In this document: positions 35,881 through 45,686 of the stretch, piece after piece
How positions within the stretch are numbered: position 1 is the first letter of the stretch
How the letters are laid out: each line of letters opens with the position of its first letter
Notes under the pieces: generated by a model
What the model saw: only the letters and a program-made list of their open reading frames with translations
Databases searched by the model: none
What the model was told of the DNA's origin: nothing
Position numbers and translations under genes: made by a program
Origin: Macrothele yani
Taxonomy: Eukaryota; Arthropoda; Arachnida; Araneae; Macrothelidae
DNA: 64,000 nt
Reading direction: 5' to 3'
Assembly (NCBI GenBank): GCA_039090855.1
Contig: CM077006.1
Location: forward strand, 50,973,336-51,037,335

Positions 35881-36559
35881 TACAGGCAGTCACCTGATTA
35901 CGAATGAGTTCTGTTCCTAAGTCTGTCTTTAAGTCGATTTGTATGTAAGTCAGAACAGGAAGGTATGGTTTGTATCTAATGTCAGTTAGTAAGATGTTTA
36001 TCTTAGTGTACTTATGTATACAGTGTAGTAGTGTTGTATATAGTGTGCTTTTCTATGCATAAAAATATTAAAGGAACACTTCCAGGTACACTAAAACATC
36101 TTTAACATAGTCATACAGTAATAATAATAATTGATCCTTTAACCAAATTGTCAATAACCTTTCCACTTCAATAATTGAACCACTGCATTGCTTAGTGAAA
36201 ATTTTTAGTTTTCATTGGGATAGGTTTGCCTCCTCGGGGTGCTCCATGGACAACAATGGCAGACAGAACAGCAACAAGAACCTCTGTGAATCTTGGAGAC
36301 GTACCAGCTAGATCTGTGTGACATTGGTGAAAAGACCCCAACTCACTGGGTTTTGTTCCAGAATCCTTACTTAGGTTGAATTACCAACTGGAACCATCAG
36401 CTGTGGGCTATTCCCCCGCACTGGTGTACTTACCTGATTATAAAGACACACAAAAAAGAAATTAAAGGACTCTAGTGTGGTATATGGTGGACCTACCACG
36501 CTTGAGAAGGATGGTCCGATATGGAAAAGGCATAAGAGAAAGAGATCTCGGCTGAGTTA

Positions 36560-37366
36560 GTGTAAGATTGGTGTATTTGGTGTATGGAATATTAGGGGTA
36601 TAAATGGCAAGATGAATGAGGTGATTGAAGAAATGAATAAGTATAGATTGGATGTGCTGCTTGTGAGTGAAACCAAAAAAGGAAATTAGGATAGAAGTGA
36701 GTTGAACAGTGAGCGTGTGGTCTGGAGTATTGGATAGTGTGAGAGGACAAACTGGTGTAGCTGTGATTTTAAGTGAAAAGAAGAACAACTTGATTCACTA
36801 TAGCTGCATAAGTGAGAGAATTCTTTGGATTCGTTCGAAAGTGAAACTTCAGAGAATAATAATTGTTATTGTGATTCTGAACCTTCTGTTAGGAAGGAAG
36901 ATTTCTGGAATGAGCTAAAAGCTGTTTTGAGCCAGTTTGGGGCTAAAGAGAAAGGTATAATAGCAGGAGATTTCAATGCTAGAGTAGGTGTGCAGAATGC
37001 AATTTCTGATAATGTTCTGGGTAAGTTTAATGATCCTTGTGTGAATGATAAAGGTGAAAGATTAATTGAACTCTGCATTGAGAATGGTTTGTGTGTATCT
37101 GATATGTTTTTCAACCACAAGTATATCCACACATATACTTGGGAAAATTGTACTCTTGGTCAAAAGAGTGTTATAGATTTTGTTGTTTATGATCAGCGTC
37201 TGAAACACTTAGTTGTTGACACTCGTGTGATGAGAGGTGCAGATGTTGGCTCTGATCATTACTTGGTAGTGTCACGAGTGAAATCGAATGTTGGTTGGAG
37301 GAAAAGGAATAGGAAGAGGCCTAGGATGGAAAAAATAAAGGTTGAATGGTTACCTGAAGATCATTA
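36560..37366 (+). pseudogene. LINE 2 endonuclease domain
   Basis: A broken start reads GVFGVWNIRGINGKMNEV and LLVSETKK. The open part (36825-37366) then gives KEKGIIAGDFNARVGVQNAI, LIELCIENGLCVSDMFFNHK, KSVIDFVVYDQRLKHLVVDT and GADVGSDHYLVVSRVK. These are the GDFNAR, SxIDF and SDHxLV motifs of LINE apurinic-type endonucleases. The frame ends at 37367 and a 168-bp segment from its first part is repeated at 37426-37593. Confidence 0.8.
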
Positions 37367-37797
37367 GAGTTACTCTAACTTACTCGGATAACAACTGAAG
37401 GAGCTGAAGTCTTGTGAGAGGGATGTAGTGTGAGAGGACAGGCTGGTGTAGCTCTGATTTTAAGTGAAAAGAAGAACAACTTGATTCACTATAGCTGCAT
37501 AAGTGAGAGAATTCTTTGGATTCGTTCGAAAGTGAAACTTCAGAGAATAATAATTGTTATTGCGATTCTGAACTTTCTGATAGGAAGGAAGATAGATATG
37601 ATGAAGAGACTATCGTGCTGATTGATACACAAATAAAGAAGATAGCTGTCTAAGCACGAACACTTTAGCTCAAACCAATTACAACACTCAAATGAAGCTA
37701 AGACGTATCACCGGTATCAAAAGTATACACAGTTAAAACCATGACGACACAAATAACTCATTCCATTGAGGTTTAAAAAGGTTTAATGTTAAAAACT

Positions 37798-37842
37798 TGC
37801 GAGATCTTTTGAACCTACGACTTATAGGTTCATCATCAGGCA
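37798..37842 (-). ncRNA. Hammerhead-like motif of PLE 2, minus unit, core mutated
   Basis: Identical in layout to 39700-39744, but the conserved GAA after stem II reads AAA (the first G of the core segment is lost). This should abolish cleavage. Confidence 0.65.
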
Positions 37843-38063
37843 CCAAAACTCACAAGGTGCACATGAAACGTAGTGGTTATATACACGTGTGGTTATGGGC
37901 AAAGACCGCGCATGCGTACAAGTCGGAACAGTATGAGGTCATAAAATACATGCATTTAAAATAACCTGTAGGGTAAAAAACACATAATGGTTGTCATAAA
38001 TATAAGAAATATAAAATGAAGGTCAAAGTTCCCTCGCCTGAGTTTTATATATGTACAATAAAA

Positions 38064-38513
38064 TCAATGGTTGTCTAATCTTGTTTCTTGGTTTTTCAGT
38101 AGGTATCGCCAAGGTGCTGGTATATTGGATGGAGCTTCATCATTACAACATTGTTCATTCAAATGATAAATATACAAGCTCTCGAGAAACAACAGGCCAT
38201 TTTTAGTTTTGGTCGTCGATAACAGTTTTACATTGTCCCAGTCAGGATAGTGCTCTCCTTTTAGTACCTCTCGCGCTAAAGAAGTTGTTAAGGCATGTGT
38301 ACGAACACTGTATTTGTGTTCGGTAATTCGTGTCTTTAATGATCTACAAGTGGATCCCACGTAAGAAGTAGACTGTGAGGTAGTTGAGAAAGAGTTCAGT
38401 GGTACCGAATAAACGCCGTATTTATCTAAGATTGATGTCGGATCTCGGTCTGATTTGGTTAAATTGAACAAACTTTCCGAAGAAACACCAAAGGAACAAT
38501 CGTATTTTTGCAT
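38064..38513 (-). CDS. Penelope GIY-YIG endonuclease domain (minus unit)
   Basis: The frame reads ILDKYGVYSVPLNSFSTT and then TSYVGSTCRSLKTRITEHKY. GVYSVP and SYVGST correspond to the GIY and YIG motifs, followed by the conserved Arg/His-containing helix (LKTRITEH) and later LFLESLYIYHLNEQ with the acidic residue. This domain is the C-terminal endonuclease of Penelope-like elements. It ends at 38064 with PWRYLLKNQETRLDNH. Upstream on the same strand the reverse transcriptase end is readable but broken (38513-39015). Confidence 0.8.
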   Translation of the reverse strand: MQKYDCSFGVSSESLFNLTKSDRDPTSILDKYGVYSVPLNSFSTTSQSTSYVGSTCRSLKTRITEHKYSVRTHALTTSLAREVLKGEHYPDWDNVKLLSTTKTKNGLLFLESLYIYHLNEQCCNDEAPSNIPAPWRYLLKNQETRLDNH

Positions 38514-39015
38514 GAATTTAGTAAGATCGGTACAATGGTTGGATGGAAGGGAATGGATGCCACGTATTTTATGGTTACTTCATCACGTATTGGTTGTAAC
38601 GTTGTGGAGATCCGTCGTTGATACCTGCGTAACAATTTTGTAAATAGATATCCGGGATAACCGGAAACCTTTGTTAGATTGAAAATCCTGTGTAATTCTA
38701 GTTTCAAAGATCTTTTGGTGGATGAATGACTATAAGCCCTACAGATTAAAGATGAAATAGAACTATGTTTATAGGGAAGTGGTGTGTACGAATTATATGG
38801 AATGAGGGTAGGTGAAACAAGTGGGTTTTAGGTAGACGGAGGTTTGAATGTCATTAGATGGGGTGCGTCGTAATAAAATATCTAAGAACGGAAGGGAGTT
38901 GGAGGATTCTAACTCTTGGGTGAAGGAAATAGTGGGAAAGACGGCTGATAAAGAGGCAGCAAAAGTGTCTAATTCACTAAGTGAGTATTGCCAAAAAACT
39001 AAAACATCGTCGACA
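38514..39015 (-). pseudogene. Penelope reverse transcriptase C-terminal part (minus unit)
   Basis: At the junction the minus strand reads VDDVLVFWQYSLSELDTF, then FPTISFTQELESSNSLPFLD. The VDD is the second half of the catalytic YxDD box and SLPFLD is the following conserved motif of Penelope reverse transcriptases. Stops occur downstream near 38740. Everything before the YxDD box is missing because the unit is truncated exactly there. Confidence 0.8.
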
Positions 39016-39071
39016 TCTTACTAAATTCATGCAAAAAATACAATTGTTCCATTGGTGTTTCTTCGGAAAGT

Positions 39072-39479
39072 TTGTTCAATTTAACCAAATCAGACCGAGA
39101 TCCGACATCAATCTTAGATAAATACGGCGTTTATTCGGTACCACTGAACTCTTTCTCAACTACCTCACAGTCTACTTCTTACGTGGGATCCACTTGTAGA
39201 TCATTAAAGACACGAATTACCGAACACAAATACAGTGTTCGTACACATGCCTTAACAACTTCTTTAGCGCGAGAGGTACTAAAAGGAGAGCACTATCCTG
39301 ACTGGGACAATGTAAAACTGTTATCGACGACCAAAACTAAAAATGGCCTGTTGTTTCTCGAGAGCTTGTATATTTATCATTTGAATGAACAATGTTGTAA
39401 TGATGAAGCTCCATCCAATATACCAGCACCTTGGCGATACCTACTGAAAAGCCAAGAAACAAGATTAGACAACCATTGA
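39072..39479 (+). CDS. Penelope GIY-YIG endonuclease domain (plus unit)
   Basis: Nearly identical to 38064-38513: LDKYGVYSVPLNSFSTTSQ, TSYVGSTCRSLKTRITEHK and PWRYLLKSQETRLDNH. The only clear difference in the shared part is Ser for Asn near the end (LLKSQ versus LLKNQ). The unit starts just upstream at about 39015, so it contains no reverse transcriptase. Confidence 0.8.
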   Translation: MFNLTKSDRDPTSILDKYGVYSVPLNSFSTTSQSTSYVGSTCRSLKTRITEHKYSVRTHALTTSLAREVLKGEHYPDWDNVKLLSTTKTKNGLLFLESLYIYHLNEQCCNDEAPSNIPAPWRYLLKSQETRLDNH

Positions 39480-39699
39480 TTTTATTGTACATATATAAAA
39501 CTCAGGCGAGGGAACTTTGACCTTCATTTTATATTTCTTATATTTATGACAACCAATTATGTGTTTTACCCTACAGGTTATTTTAAATGTATGTATTTTA
39601 TGACCTCATACTGTTCCGACTTGTACGCATGCGCGGTCTTTGCCCATAACCACACGTGTATATAACCACTACGTTTCATGTGCACCTTGCGAGTTTTGG

Positions 39700-39744
39700 T
39701 GCCTGATGATGAACCTATAAGTCGTAGGTTCGAAAGATCTCGCA
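39700..39744 (+). ncRNA. Hammerhead ribozyme-like motif of PLE 2, plus unit
   Basis: TGC (39700-39702) pairs with GCA (39742-39744). CTGATGA is 39703-39709, with an extra T at 39710. Stem II is GAACCTA/TAGGTTC (7 bp) around a 7-nt loop. GAA is 39732-39734, palindromic AGATCT 39735-39740 and C39741 the cleavage residue. All core positions are intact. It lies about 220 nt after the endonuclease frame, in the 3' terminal region of the element. Confidence 0.72.
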
Positions 39745-39915
39745 AGTTTTTAACATTAAACCTTTTTAAACCTCAATGGAATGAGTTATTTGTGTCGTCA
39801 TGGTTTTAACTGTGTATACTTTTGATACCGGTGATATGTCTTAGCTTCATTTGAGTGTTGTAATTGGTTTGAGCTAAAGTGTTCGTGCTTAGACAGCTAT
39901 CTTCTTTATTTGTGT

Positions 39916-41480
39916 AGGAAGGAAGATTTCTGGAATGTTTTAAGAACTGTGTTGTCACTGCTGCTGAAGAGGTCTGTGGCACCACCGGTAACAATGGAGG
40001 TGATGCTTGGTAGAATAGTGAGATTGAAGAGGCAGTAAAGAGAAAGAAGGAAGCCTATTTGGAGATGTTGCAAGGTAGATTTTCTGTGGATAAATATCGC
40101 TGTAAGAAGTGTGAAGCAGCTAAGCTAGTTTGCCAGAGTAAGGCAAAAGATACAGAGGAGAAAGTTGAAAGGCATGAATTGGCATTTTGGAAAGACAGAA
40201 AAACTTTCTGGGAGTACATGAGACTCAGGGAAAATATGGAAAACAAAGTTGTAAGTTGTGTGAAGAGTAGTATCAAGAAAATAATATGGGAGCCCAATGA
40301 ATTAAGTGAAAGATGAGGTGAATACTTCTGTGAGTTCTTAGATCAAGAAAGCAAAGGTAATTTTGAGGCAGATGCAGATGATGTCACAGTGGAGGTGGGA
40401 AGCACAGTATGGATCTCAAGAGAAGAGCTGTGTAAAGCTCTAAAATCTCTTCAGTATGGTAAAGCTCTGGGAGTTGATTGCATAACTGCTGAGATGATGA
40501 AATATGGTGGTAACTCTAATTGACTGGTTAACCGAAATTTTCCACTTGTGCTGGGAGTTAGGAATGGTCCCTCGGGATTGGAAGAATGCTATCATTGTTC
40601 CGTTGTATAAGGGAAAAGATGATCAGACTGACTGCAAGAACTATCATGGTATTAGCCTACTGAGTGTGCCATGGAAAGTGTTTAGTAAGGTCATTATAGA
40701 GAAAGTATGGGATGTTCAGAGTGGTTTTATGCCTGGTAAAGACTGCACTAACCAAATTTTTGCATTACGCATGATGGTTGAAAAGTATCTTGCTGTTGGT
40801 AAGAAAGTTTTTGCTGCCTTCATAGATTTAGGGAAAGCTTTTGACCGAGTAAATAAGACACTTTTGTGGAAGGTATTGAATAAATATGGTGTTACTGGGA
40901 ATCTACTTAATAGTGTAAAAGTCGTGTATGCTGTCAGTAGAGCTTGTGTACGAATGAATGGTGTTTTATCAAAATGTTTTTTTTGTGGATGCAGGAGTCA
41001 AACAAGGTTGTGTAATGTTACCATGGCTGTTAAATATATTTATGGATGCATTATGCCAAGATGGACAAATACTGGTTTATGTCTTGGTAATATCCGTGTG
41101 TGCAGATTGCTGTAAGCTGATGACACAGTCCTGTTGGCAGAGAGCAAAACTGAGTTGTAGAGTATGTTGTCCCAGATGCATGAAGTTTGCATGAAATTCA
41201 AACTGAGTATAAATAAGGGAAAAACCAAAGTTATGGTTTTTGAGCTAGGAACTATTAGCACTGAATGTTATATAAGTCTAAATGGCACAGTGATTGACCA
41301 GGTAAATGAGTTTGTGTATTTAGGAAGCATGTTTGACAGAGAACAAACTGGATGGGGAAATTATTTGGCGAGTGAATTCTATATTGACAGTCATTGCTGC
41401 TTTGGGAGGTTTTCACAGGAATGATGGGTTCTCAAGAGAGTCCTGCATGGCTGTGTATGAAAGTGTAATTGTTCCTATTC
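39916..41480 (+). pseudogene. LINE 2 reverse transcriptase, frameshifted
   Basis: Readable parts are VKRKKEAYLEML, AFWKDRKTFWEYMRLRENM (40059-40316), the finger region VPRDWKNAIIVPLYKGKDDQ, NYHGISLLSVPWKVFSKV, VQSGFMPGKDCTNQIFALR, and FAAFIDLGKAFDRVNKTLLW (the catalytic Asp box). The YADD region near 41115 lies across a frameshift (TTGCTGTAAGCTGATGACAC), and SINKGKTKVMVFEL and VNEFVYLGSMFD follow. Several frameshifts (near 40490, 40980, 41110, 41420) inactivate it. Confidence 0.85.
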
Positions 41481-43314
41481 TGATGTCATCATCATCATCA
41501 TCATTGTCAACCATTATCAATCCACTGCTGGACGAAGGTCTCCCCAAGTTTCCTCCACAACGGTCTGTCTTGTGCCAGTCTCCTCCATGTCACCCCTGCA
41601 TACTTTCGAATTTCATCCACCCATCTCCCATGTGGTCTTCTTCTGGGTCTTTTCCTGTCCCTTGGAATCCAATCTAAAATTTCGGCTGTCCATCGATGAT
41701 CTGTCCTTCTGGCAGTATGTCCAGCCCATTGCCATTTCAGGGATTTAACTCTGATCATGATGTCTTCCACTCTTGTCATTTTTCGGATCCACGAGTTCCT
41801 CTTCTTATCTCTCCTGGTTACACCAAGTATGCACCTCACCATGCTGCTTTGAGTTGTCTGCAGCCTTTGTATGTCTCTTTTAGTTAAGGTCCACGTCTCT
41901 GCACCATACGTAAGCACTGGAAGGATGCATTGATCAGCACTTTTCTTTTAAGACATAATGGCATATTGCTCTTGAAAATTATGCTGTTTCTTCCAAAAGC
42001 TCTCCAGGCAAGTTTTGTACGCTGATTAATTTCTTCATCAATGTGACCCTCACTTGATATCTGCTGTCCAAGATAAATGTACGTGTCTGTTATCTCCAGC
42101 TTTTCTCCATCAATCGATAAATCTTCATTTCTTGTAAAAGCATTGAACATCACTTTTGTTTTCTGGAAGTTCATTTTTAATCCCACTTCTTTACTCTTGT
42201 CAGCAAGTTCCTGGATCATACTCTGGAGCTCTGATGGGGTAGTTGCAAAAATGACTACGTCATCAGCAAAACAAAGGTGAGTTAGATAATCTCCATTAAT
42301 CTTTATCCCTTTGTTTTCCCAGTTCAGTGATTGAAAGACATTTTCCAATGTGGCATTAAAGAGCTTCGGAGATATGGTGTCACCTTGTCTCACTCCCTTT
42401 CCAATTTTTATGTGTGTTGTATTTTCAAACAGCTGAATCTTTGCACTTGCATTTTCATAGATGTTATTAATAATATTAATGTATGCATCTTCAATACAGC
42501 AGGATTTCAGAGCCATTGTAACTGCTGATGGTTTCACCGAATCAAAGGCTTTTTCATAATCGATAAAAGCCATGCACAATGGAAGTTCATATTCCCTCGC
42601 TCTTTCAATTAGTTCTCTCAGCACATTTATATGATCTATTGTGCTGTAGCCACTCCTGAATCCAGCTTGTTCTCTCGGTTGAGCCATGTCCAGTGTTACC
42701 TTCAAGCGGTGTGAAAGAACTTTAGTGAAGATTTTATAAACTACTGATAGGAGGCTGATAGGTCTGTAGTTTCCGAGATCCTCAATGTCACCTTTCTTAT
42801 GTAGCAGGATCATTGTAGCGGTGTTCCAATCCTCAGGAATCTTTCCTTCATTAAGGCATCGAGTGAAAATTTGGGCGAGTACTGTTTCGATTTCTCCACT
42901 TGCTTCTTGTATGATGTCTACAGTAATTCCATCTTCTCCTGGAGCTTTTCCCCGCTTCATGTTCTTGATTGCATGTGCAACTTCTGCTGGAAGGACTGGA
43001 GGAACTCTGGTACTGGTATCTTTCATGATGTCTGGAGTGCATGTATCATCCCTTTCATATAATTTGGAGTAGAAATCTTTCACTCTTGTCAAAATTTCGC
43101 CTCTATTTCTTGTTACAGAACCATCTTCTTTTCTCGGTGCCATAATCTGTTTTCTTCCCTTATTGAGATGTCCCTTTGCTATCTTTAGGCTTTGGTTGTT
43201 TTCAATTGCTTTCCTCACTAGTTCACAGTTGAATTTTCTTACGTCTTCAGTGATACTTTTTCGTACTGTCTTGCATAGCTCTATATATTCCACTTTGGAA
43301 GTCACATCTTCCAA
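41481..43314 (-). mobile_element. RTE-type LINE, copy D (5'-truncated, youngest)
   Basis: The minus-strand insert starts at 43314 inside the region after the endonuclease and ends in a (TGA)n tail (ATCATCATCATCATC at about 41483-41500 on the plus strand). It is the best preserved of the four copies. The 5' junction has a snap-back inverted repeat (43285-43324). It interrupts LINE 2 between VPILM and YGSKT. Confidence 0.9.
41507..43314 (-). pseudogene. RTE LINE reverse transcriptase, one frameshift
   Basis: A 476-residue frame from 43314 carries KRGKAPGEDGITVDIIQEA, NYRPISLLSVVYKIFTKVLS, QAGFRSGYSTIDH, CMAFIDYEKAFDSVKPSAV, GVRQGDTISPKLFNATLENV, CFADDVVIFATTPSELQSM and ITDTYIYLGQQISSEGH. A single frameshift near 41940 moves the rest into the next frame (LTYGAETWTLTKRDIQRL to GETFVQQWIDNG at 41507). 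Compared with the usual F/Y-ADD box it keeps FADD. The endonuclease is absent through 5' truncation. Comparison with copy A shows the ancestral protein was continuous. Confidence 0.9.
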
Positions 43315-43324
43315 AGTGGAATAT
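43285..43324. repeat. Snap-back inverted repeat at the LINE copy D 5' junction
   Basis: Arms ATATTCCACTTTGGAAG (43285-43301) and its exact complement (43308-43324) surround a 6-nt loop. The second arm is an inverted copy of the LINE's own 5' end added at the junction. Confidence 0.8.
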
Positions 43325-43325
43325 G

Positions 43326-43735
43326 GTAGTAAAATGTATGGTAGTAAAACTTGGGTATTACAGAAAAAACATAGGAGTTGTTTGTGTGCTAGATAAATGC
43401 ATTACTTACAGAGGGGTTGTGGCAAGACACGTGATCATGTGAGGAATGAAGATGTGTTGCAGTTGTGTAATGTGAAGCAAAATGTTGTTAGCAAGGTGGA
43501 GACTAATATGCTACGGTGGTTTGGCCATGTTGAAAGAATGAGTGATGAGATGCTTGCTAAGAAATTTTTTTAGCCCAAGTGGCAGGAAGGAAAGGGAGGG
43601 GAAGGCCAAGGAAGTCATGGGAGGATTGGATTCAGGAGTGTCTGCAGGAGAAAAAGATTGAATATGAAATATAGAAGGTCTTGTGTACATCATGTGATGG
43701 ATCTCAGTGAAGCCAAAGTTGTATGTCCAGATCAC
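43326..43735 (+). pseudogene. LINE 2 C-terminal region
   Basis: It continues the LINE 2 frame after copy D: YGSKTWVLQKKHRS, VLQLCNVKQNVVSKVETNML, RWFGHVERMSDEMLAKKFF, then in another frame RGRPRKSWEDWIQECLQE. This WFGHVERMS...RGRPxxxW stretch is typical of the C-terminal end of RTE-like and related LINE proteins. Stops near 43393 and 43571 break it. Confidence 0.75.
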
Positions 43736-43779
43736 ACTGTAAATGAAGTTTGATACAACAACAGTAAGTAAATAATCAG

Positions 43780-44043
43780 TTAAAAATTTATCTGGTAGTT
43801 TGTATTTCTTTGTGGTTCTAACCTCTGAATCTCATAGAACAGCTTAGTGATTGATATGTATGTATGTATTATTTTTGCTATGTCCTTTAAAATTGTCCCA
43901 TTTGTTAAATGACAGTGGCCTAATGCTTTTTCAATGTTGGTTGGCATTTCACCCTTTCCTGATGGCTTTATTATTTCCACTTTAGTTTCAATAGTGATCG
44001 CTTTCCTTTTCTTTGATACATCACTTTTGTGCTGAGGTGCCAT
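43780..44043 (-). pseudogene. Pogo/Tigger transposase N-terminus
   Basis: From ATG 44043 the minus strand reads APQHKSDVSKKRKAITIETK, VEIIKPSGKGEMPTNIEKAL and a diverged helix. This is the CENP-B/pipsqueak-type helix-turn-helix start of Tigger transposases (KRKxxTLExKxxIIxxxExG). The frame is cut near 43780 by LINE 2, and the DDE domain is absent. Confidence 0.8.
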
Positions 44044-44242
44044 GGCTACGAGTGTAAAAACAAAACAAAAAATTGAAGCCAAACACAGTTACACACACAA
44101 GACACTTAACAGCAATCTGGTCCGACTGAAAAAAACAAAGCCTTTGTCCTACCTCCAGCTGACGAACAGCTGTAGATGCACAATGTTTTGATGCGTGGCA
44201 CAAAGTAGCGCCTGTTTGTTATTACAAGCCATTGTATGTAAC

Positions 44243-44716
44243 CAGGGACGCACCCATAAATTATTTGGAGTGGTGGTGGTGGGGGGTCCGGCTCTGTAAG
44301 TAAAAATACTCATGTATGTGTAATTACACGATGTGACTGTTATAATAAATGTTTTGATCTGTAAAAGAATTTAATACATTGTATTCATGAATTATCTAGC
44401 TGCAAATGGTGTTTTCATTGTTGTTTTTACTTTTAATAAAAATACATATTTCAGAAAAGGAGTTAACCACAAATGCAATTATTTTATCTATTGCTATATT
44501 ATAGTTTCAGAGAATGTATTTTAGAACAAATTCTATAATGCGTGATTTCAGCAATTATGAAAATTGAAATTCACCAATTAGAAAAATTGGAGAACAATCA
44601 GAAGGTTATGAATCTCTCGTATTGGACACTGATGGTGTCAGAATCATATTATAAAACACTTGGCCTCGGAAGGGGGGTCTGGACCCGTGGACCCTCCCCA
44701 CTTGGGTGCGCCCCTG
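44243..44716. mobile_element. hAT MITE with perfect 8-bp duplication, inside the pogo element
   Basis: The ends CAGGGACGCACCCA and TGGGTGCGCCCCTG are inverted repeats. TATGTAAC is duplicated at 44235-44242 and 44717-44724. Length 474 bp, no coding capacity. Confidence 0.9.
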
Positions 44717-45686
44717 TATGTAACTCAAATTTAAAAAATAATAATAGGCTTTACGGGGGTCGGTTTGTAACTAAGGGTTGTGTACGTAAGTCAGACATTC
44801 GTAACCCGGGGACTGCCTGTATTATGCACATTTTTTTTTTTTAAACTTATATTCTGGCATGCAGGTGTTTTTTTTACAGACCTTTTGCCTGTCTGAAGCC
44901 TGTATGAGCACTCTTTGTTGAGTAAATCATTTCATATTTCCTTATTTTTAAGACTGGGAAATTCTTTTTATTATTATTTAAGCCCGGAATTAAGTGATGA
45001 ATGAATAGTTTATCTCTGGTTTTAAATCATGTAATGTTTGAGTGGATTGTTCATAGCTGTGCAAATCACCCTGAACATTGCCTTGTTTTTGTTCCTTGGG
45101 ATGTGCTCCCCGATTTGGCGATGGCCTTGTGCCCGGACCTGTGGCCTCCTTGCTGGGGGGGGGGCTGTCACAACATTCAACTGCTCTTGAATTAGTTCAT
45201 TCAGTCCCTGCCATACCTTTGGGTGGTGCAGGTTGTTATCAGTTCTTACTGAATTTATGAAGATATAAATGCATGCATCTCACTTTTTAAAGCCACATTC
45301 ATGTACATACTGATAAAAATTAATTACTATTGTATGAAAATATCAGGAACTGACTATAATAAGGCATTCTGCAAATAAGTTATCAAGGCGATCCATAGAG
45401 AATACATTGAAAAAAAATGAACTTGAAGGACACTATATGCTGTAAAAACAAACCTTGCATACTGTTCTTCATTCATATTAAGTAAAATGCATTTTAAATT
45501 GCTTAGTCGTAAAAAAAAAAAAAAAAGGCATGGGAAGAGTACTCGTGATCAAGCTGTGTCACCTGGTAGTCCTGATTTTTGACAATACTAAGTCTAGCAT
45601 GATGCTGAAGTTCAGACCTGAATGAATCCTTTGGAGAACAAAACAGTATGTTATTTTTTCATCATATTAAAAGGAGTTGTTTCTTC

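Larger units (their letters stand above)
37594..39915. mobile_element. Inverted dimer of a Penelope-like element (PLE 2), 3' ends outward
   Basis: A minus-strand unit (37594 to about 39015) and a plus-strand unit (about 39015-39915) meet head to head with a two-base overlap. They are about 97% alike where they pair. A 12-bp direct repeat AGGAAGGAAGAT flanks the pair (37582-37593 and 39916-39927). The empty site is known: the homologous LINE 2 stretch at 36892-36913 runs through AGGAAGGAAGATTTCTGG without interruption. Both units carry a GIY-YIG endonuclease frame and a hammerhead-like motif. Only the minus unit reaches back into the reverse transcriptase. Confidence 0.85.
36215..43775 (+). 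mobile_element. Second non-LTR retrotransposon (LINE 2), split by two insertions
   Basis: A 5' leader (GCCTCCTCGGGGTGCTCC near 36228) is followed by an endonuclease region, a reverse transcriptase region and a C-terminal region resembling VETNMLRWFGHVERMSDEML (43497 onward). The frame is interrupted by the Penelope dimer at 37594-39915 and by RTE copy D at 41481-43314. After removing copy D the LINE frame reads IVPILM then YGSKTWVLQ across the join, which confirms the nesting. The family is RTE-like or related; it is distinct from the RTE family of copies A-D. Confidence 0.75.
35883..44819 (-). mobile_element. Pogo/Tigger-like element, host of a nested cluster
   Basis: The ends are CAGGCAGTCACCTGATTACG (35883) and the complement of CAGGCAGTCCCCGGGTTACG (ending 44819), with TA on both sides. 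The TATGTAAGTCAGAACAGG-type subterminal sequence is typical of Tigger relatives. The transposase N-terminus is on the minus strand next to the right end. A second LINE (about 36215-43775) and a hAT MITE (44243-44716) are inserted in it. Without them only about 0.9 kb of pogo sequence remains, so it was probably deleted earlier. Confidence 0.8.

Noticed and set aside
36825..43396. Single large host gene encoding endonuclease and polymerase
   Set aside because: Motif order, frameshifts and nested insertions identify a LINE.
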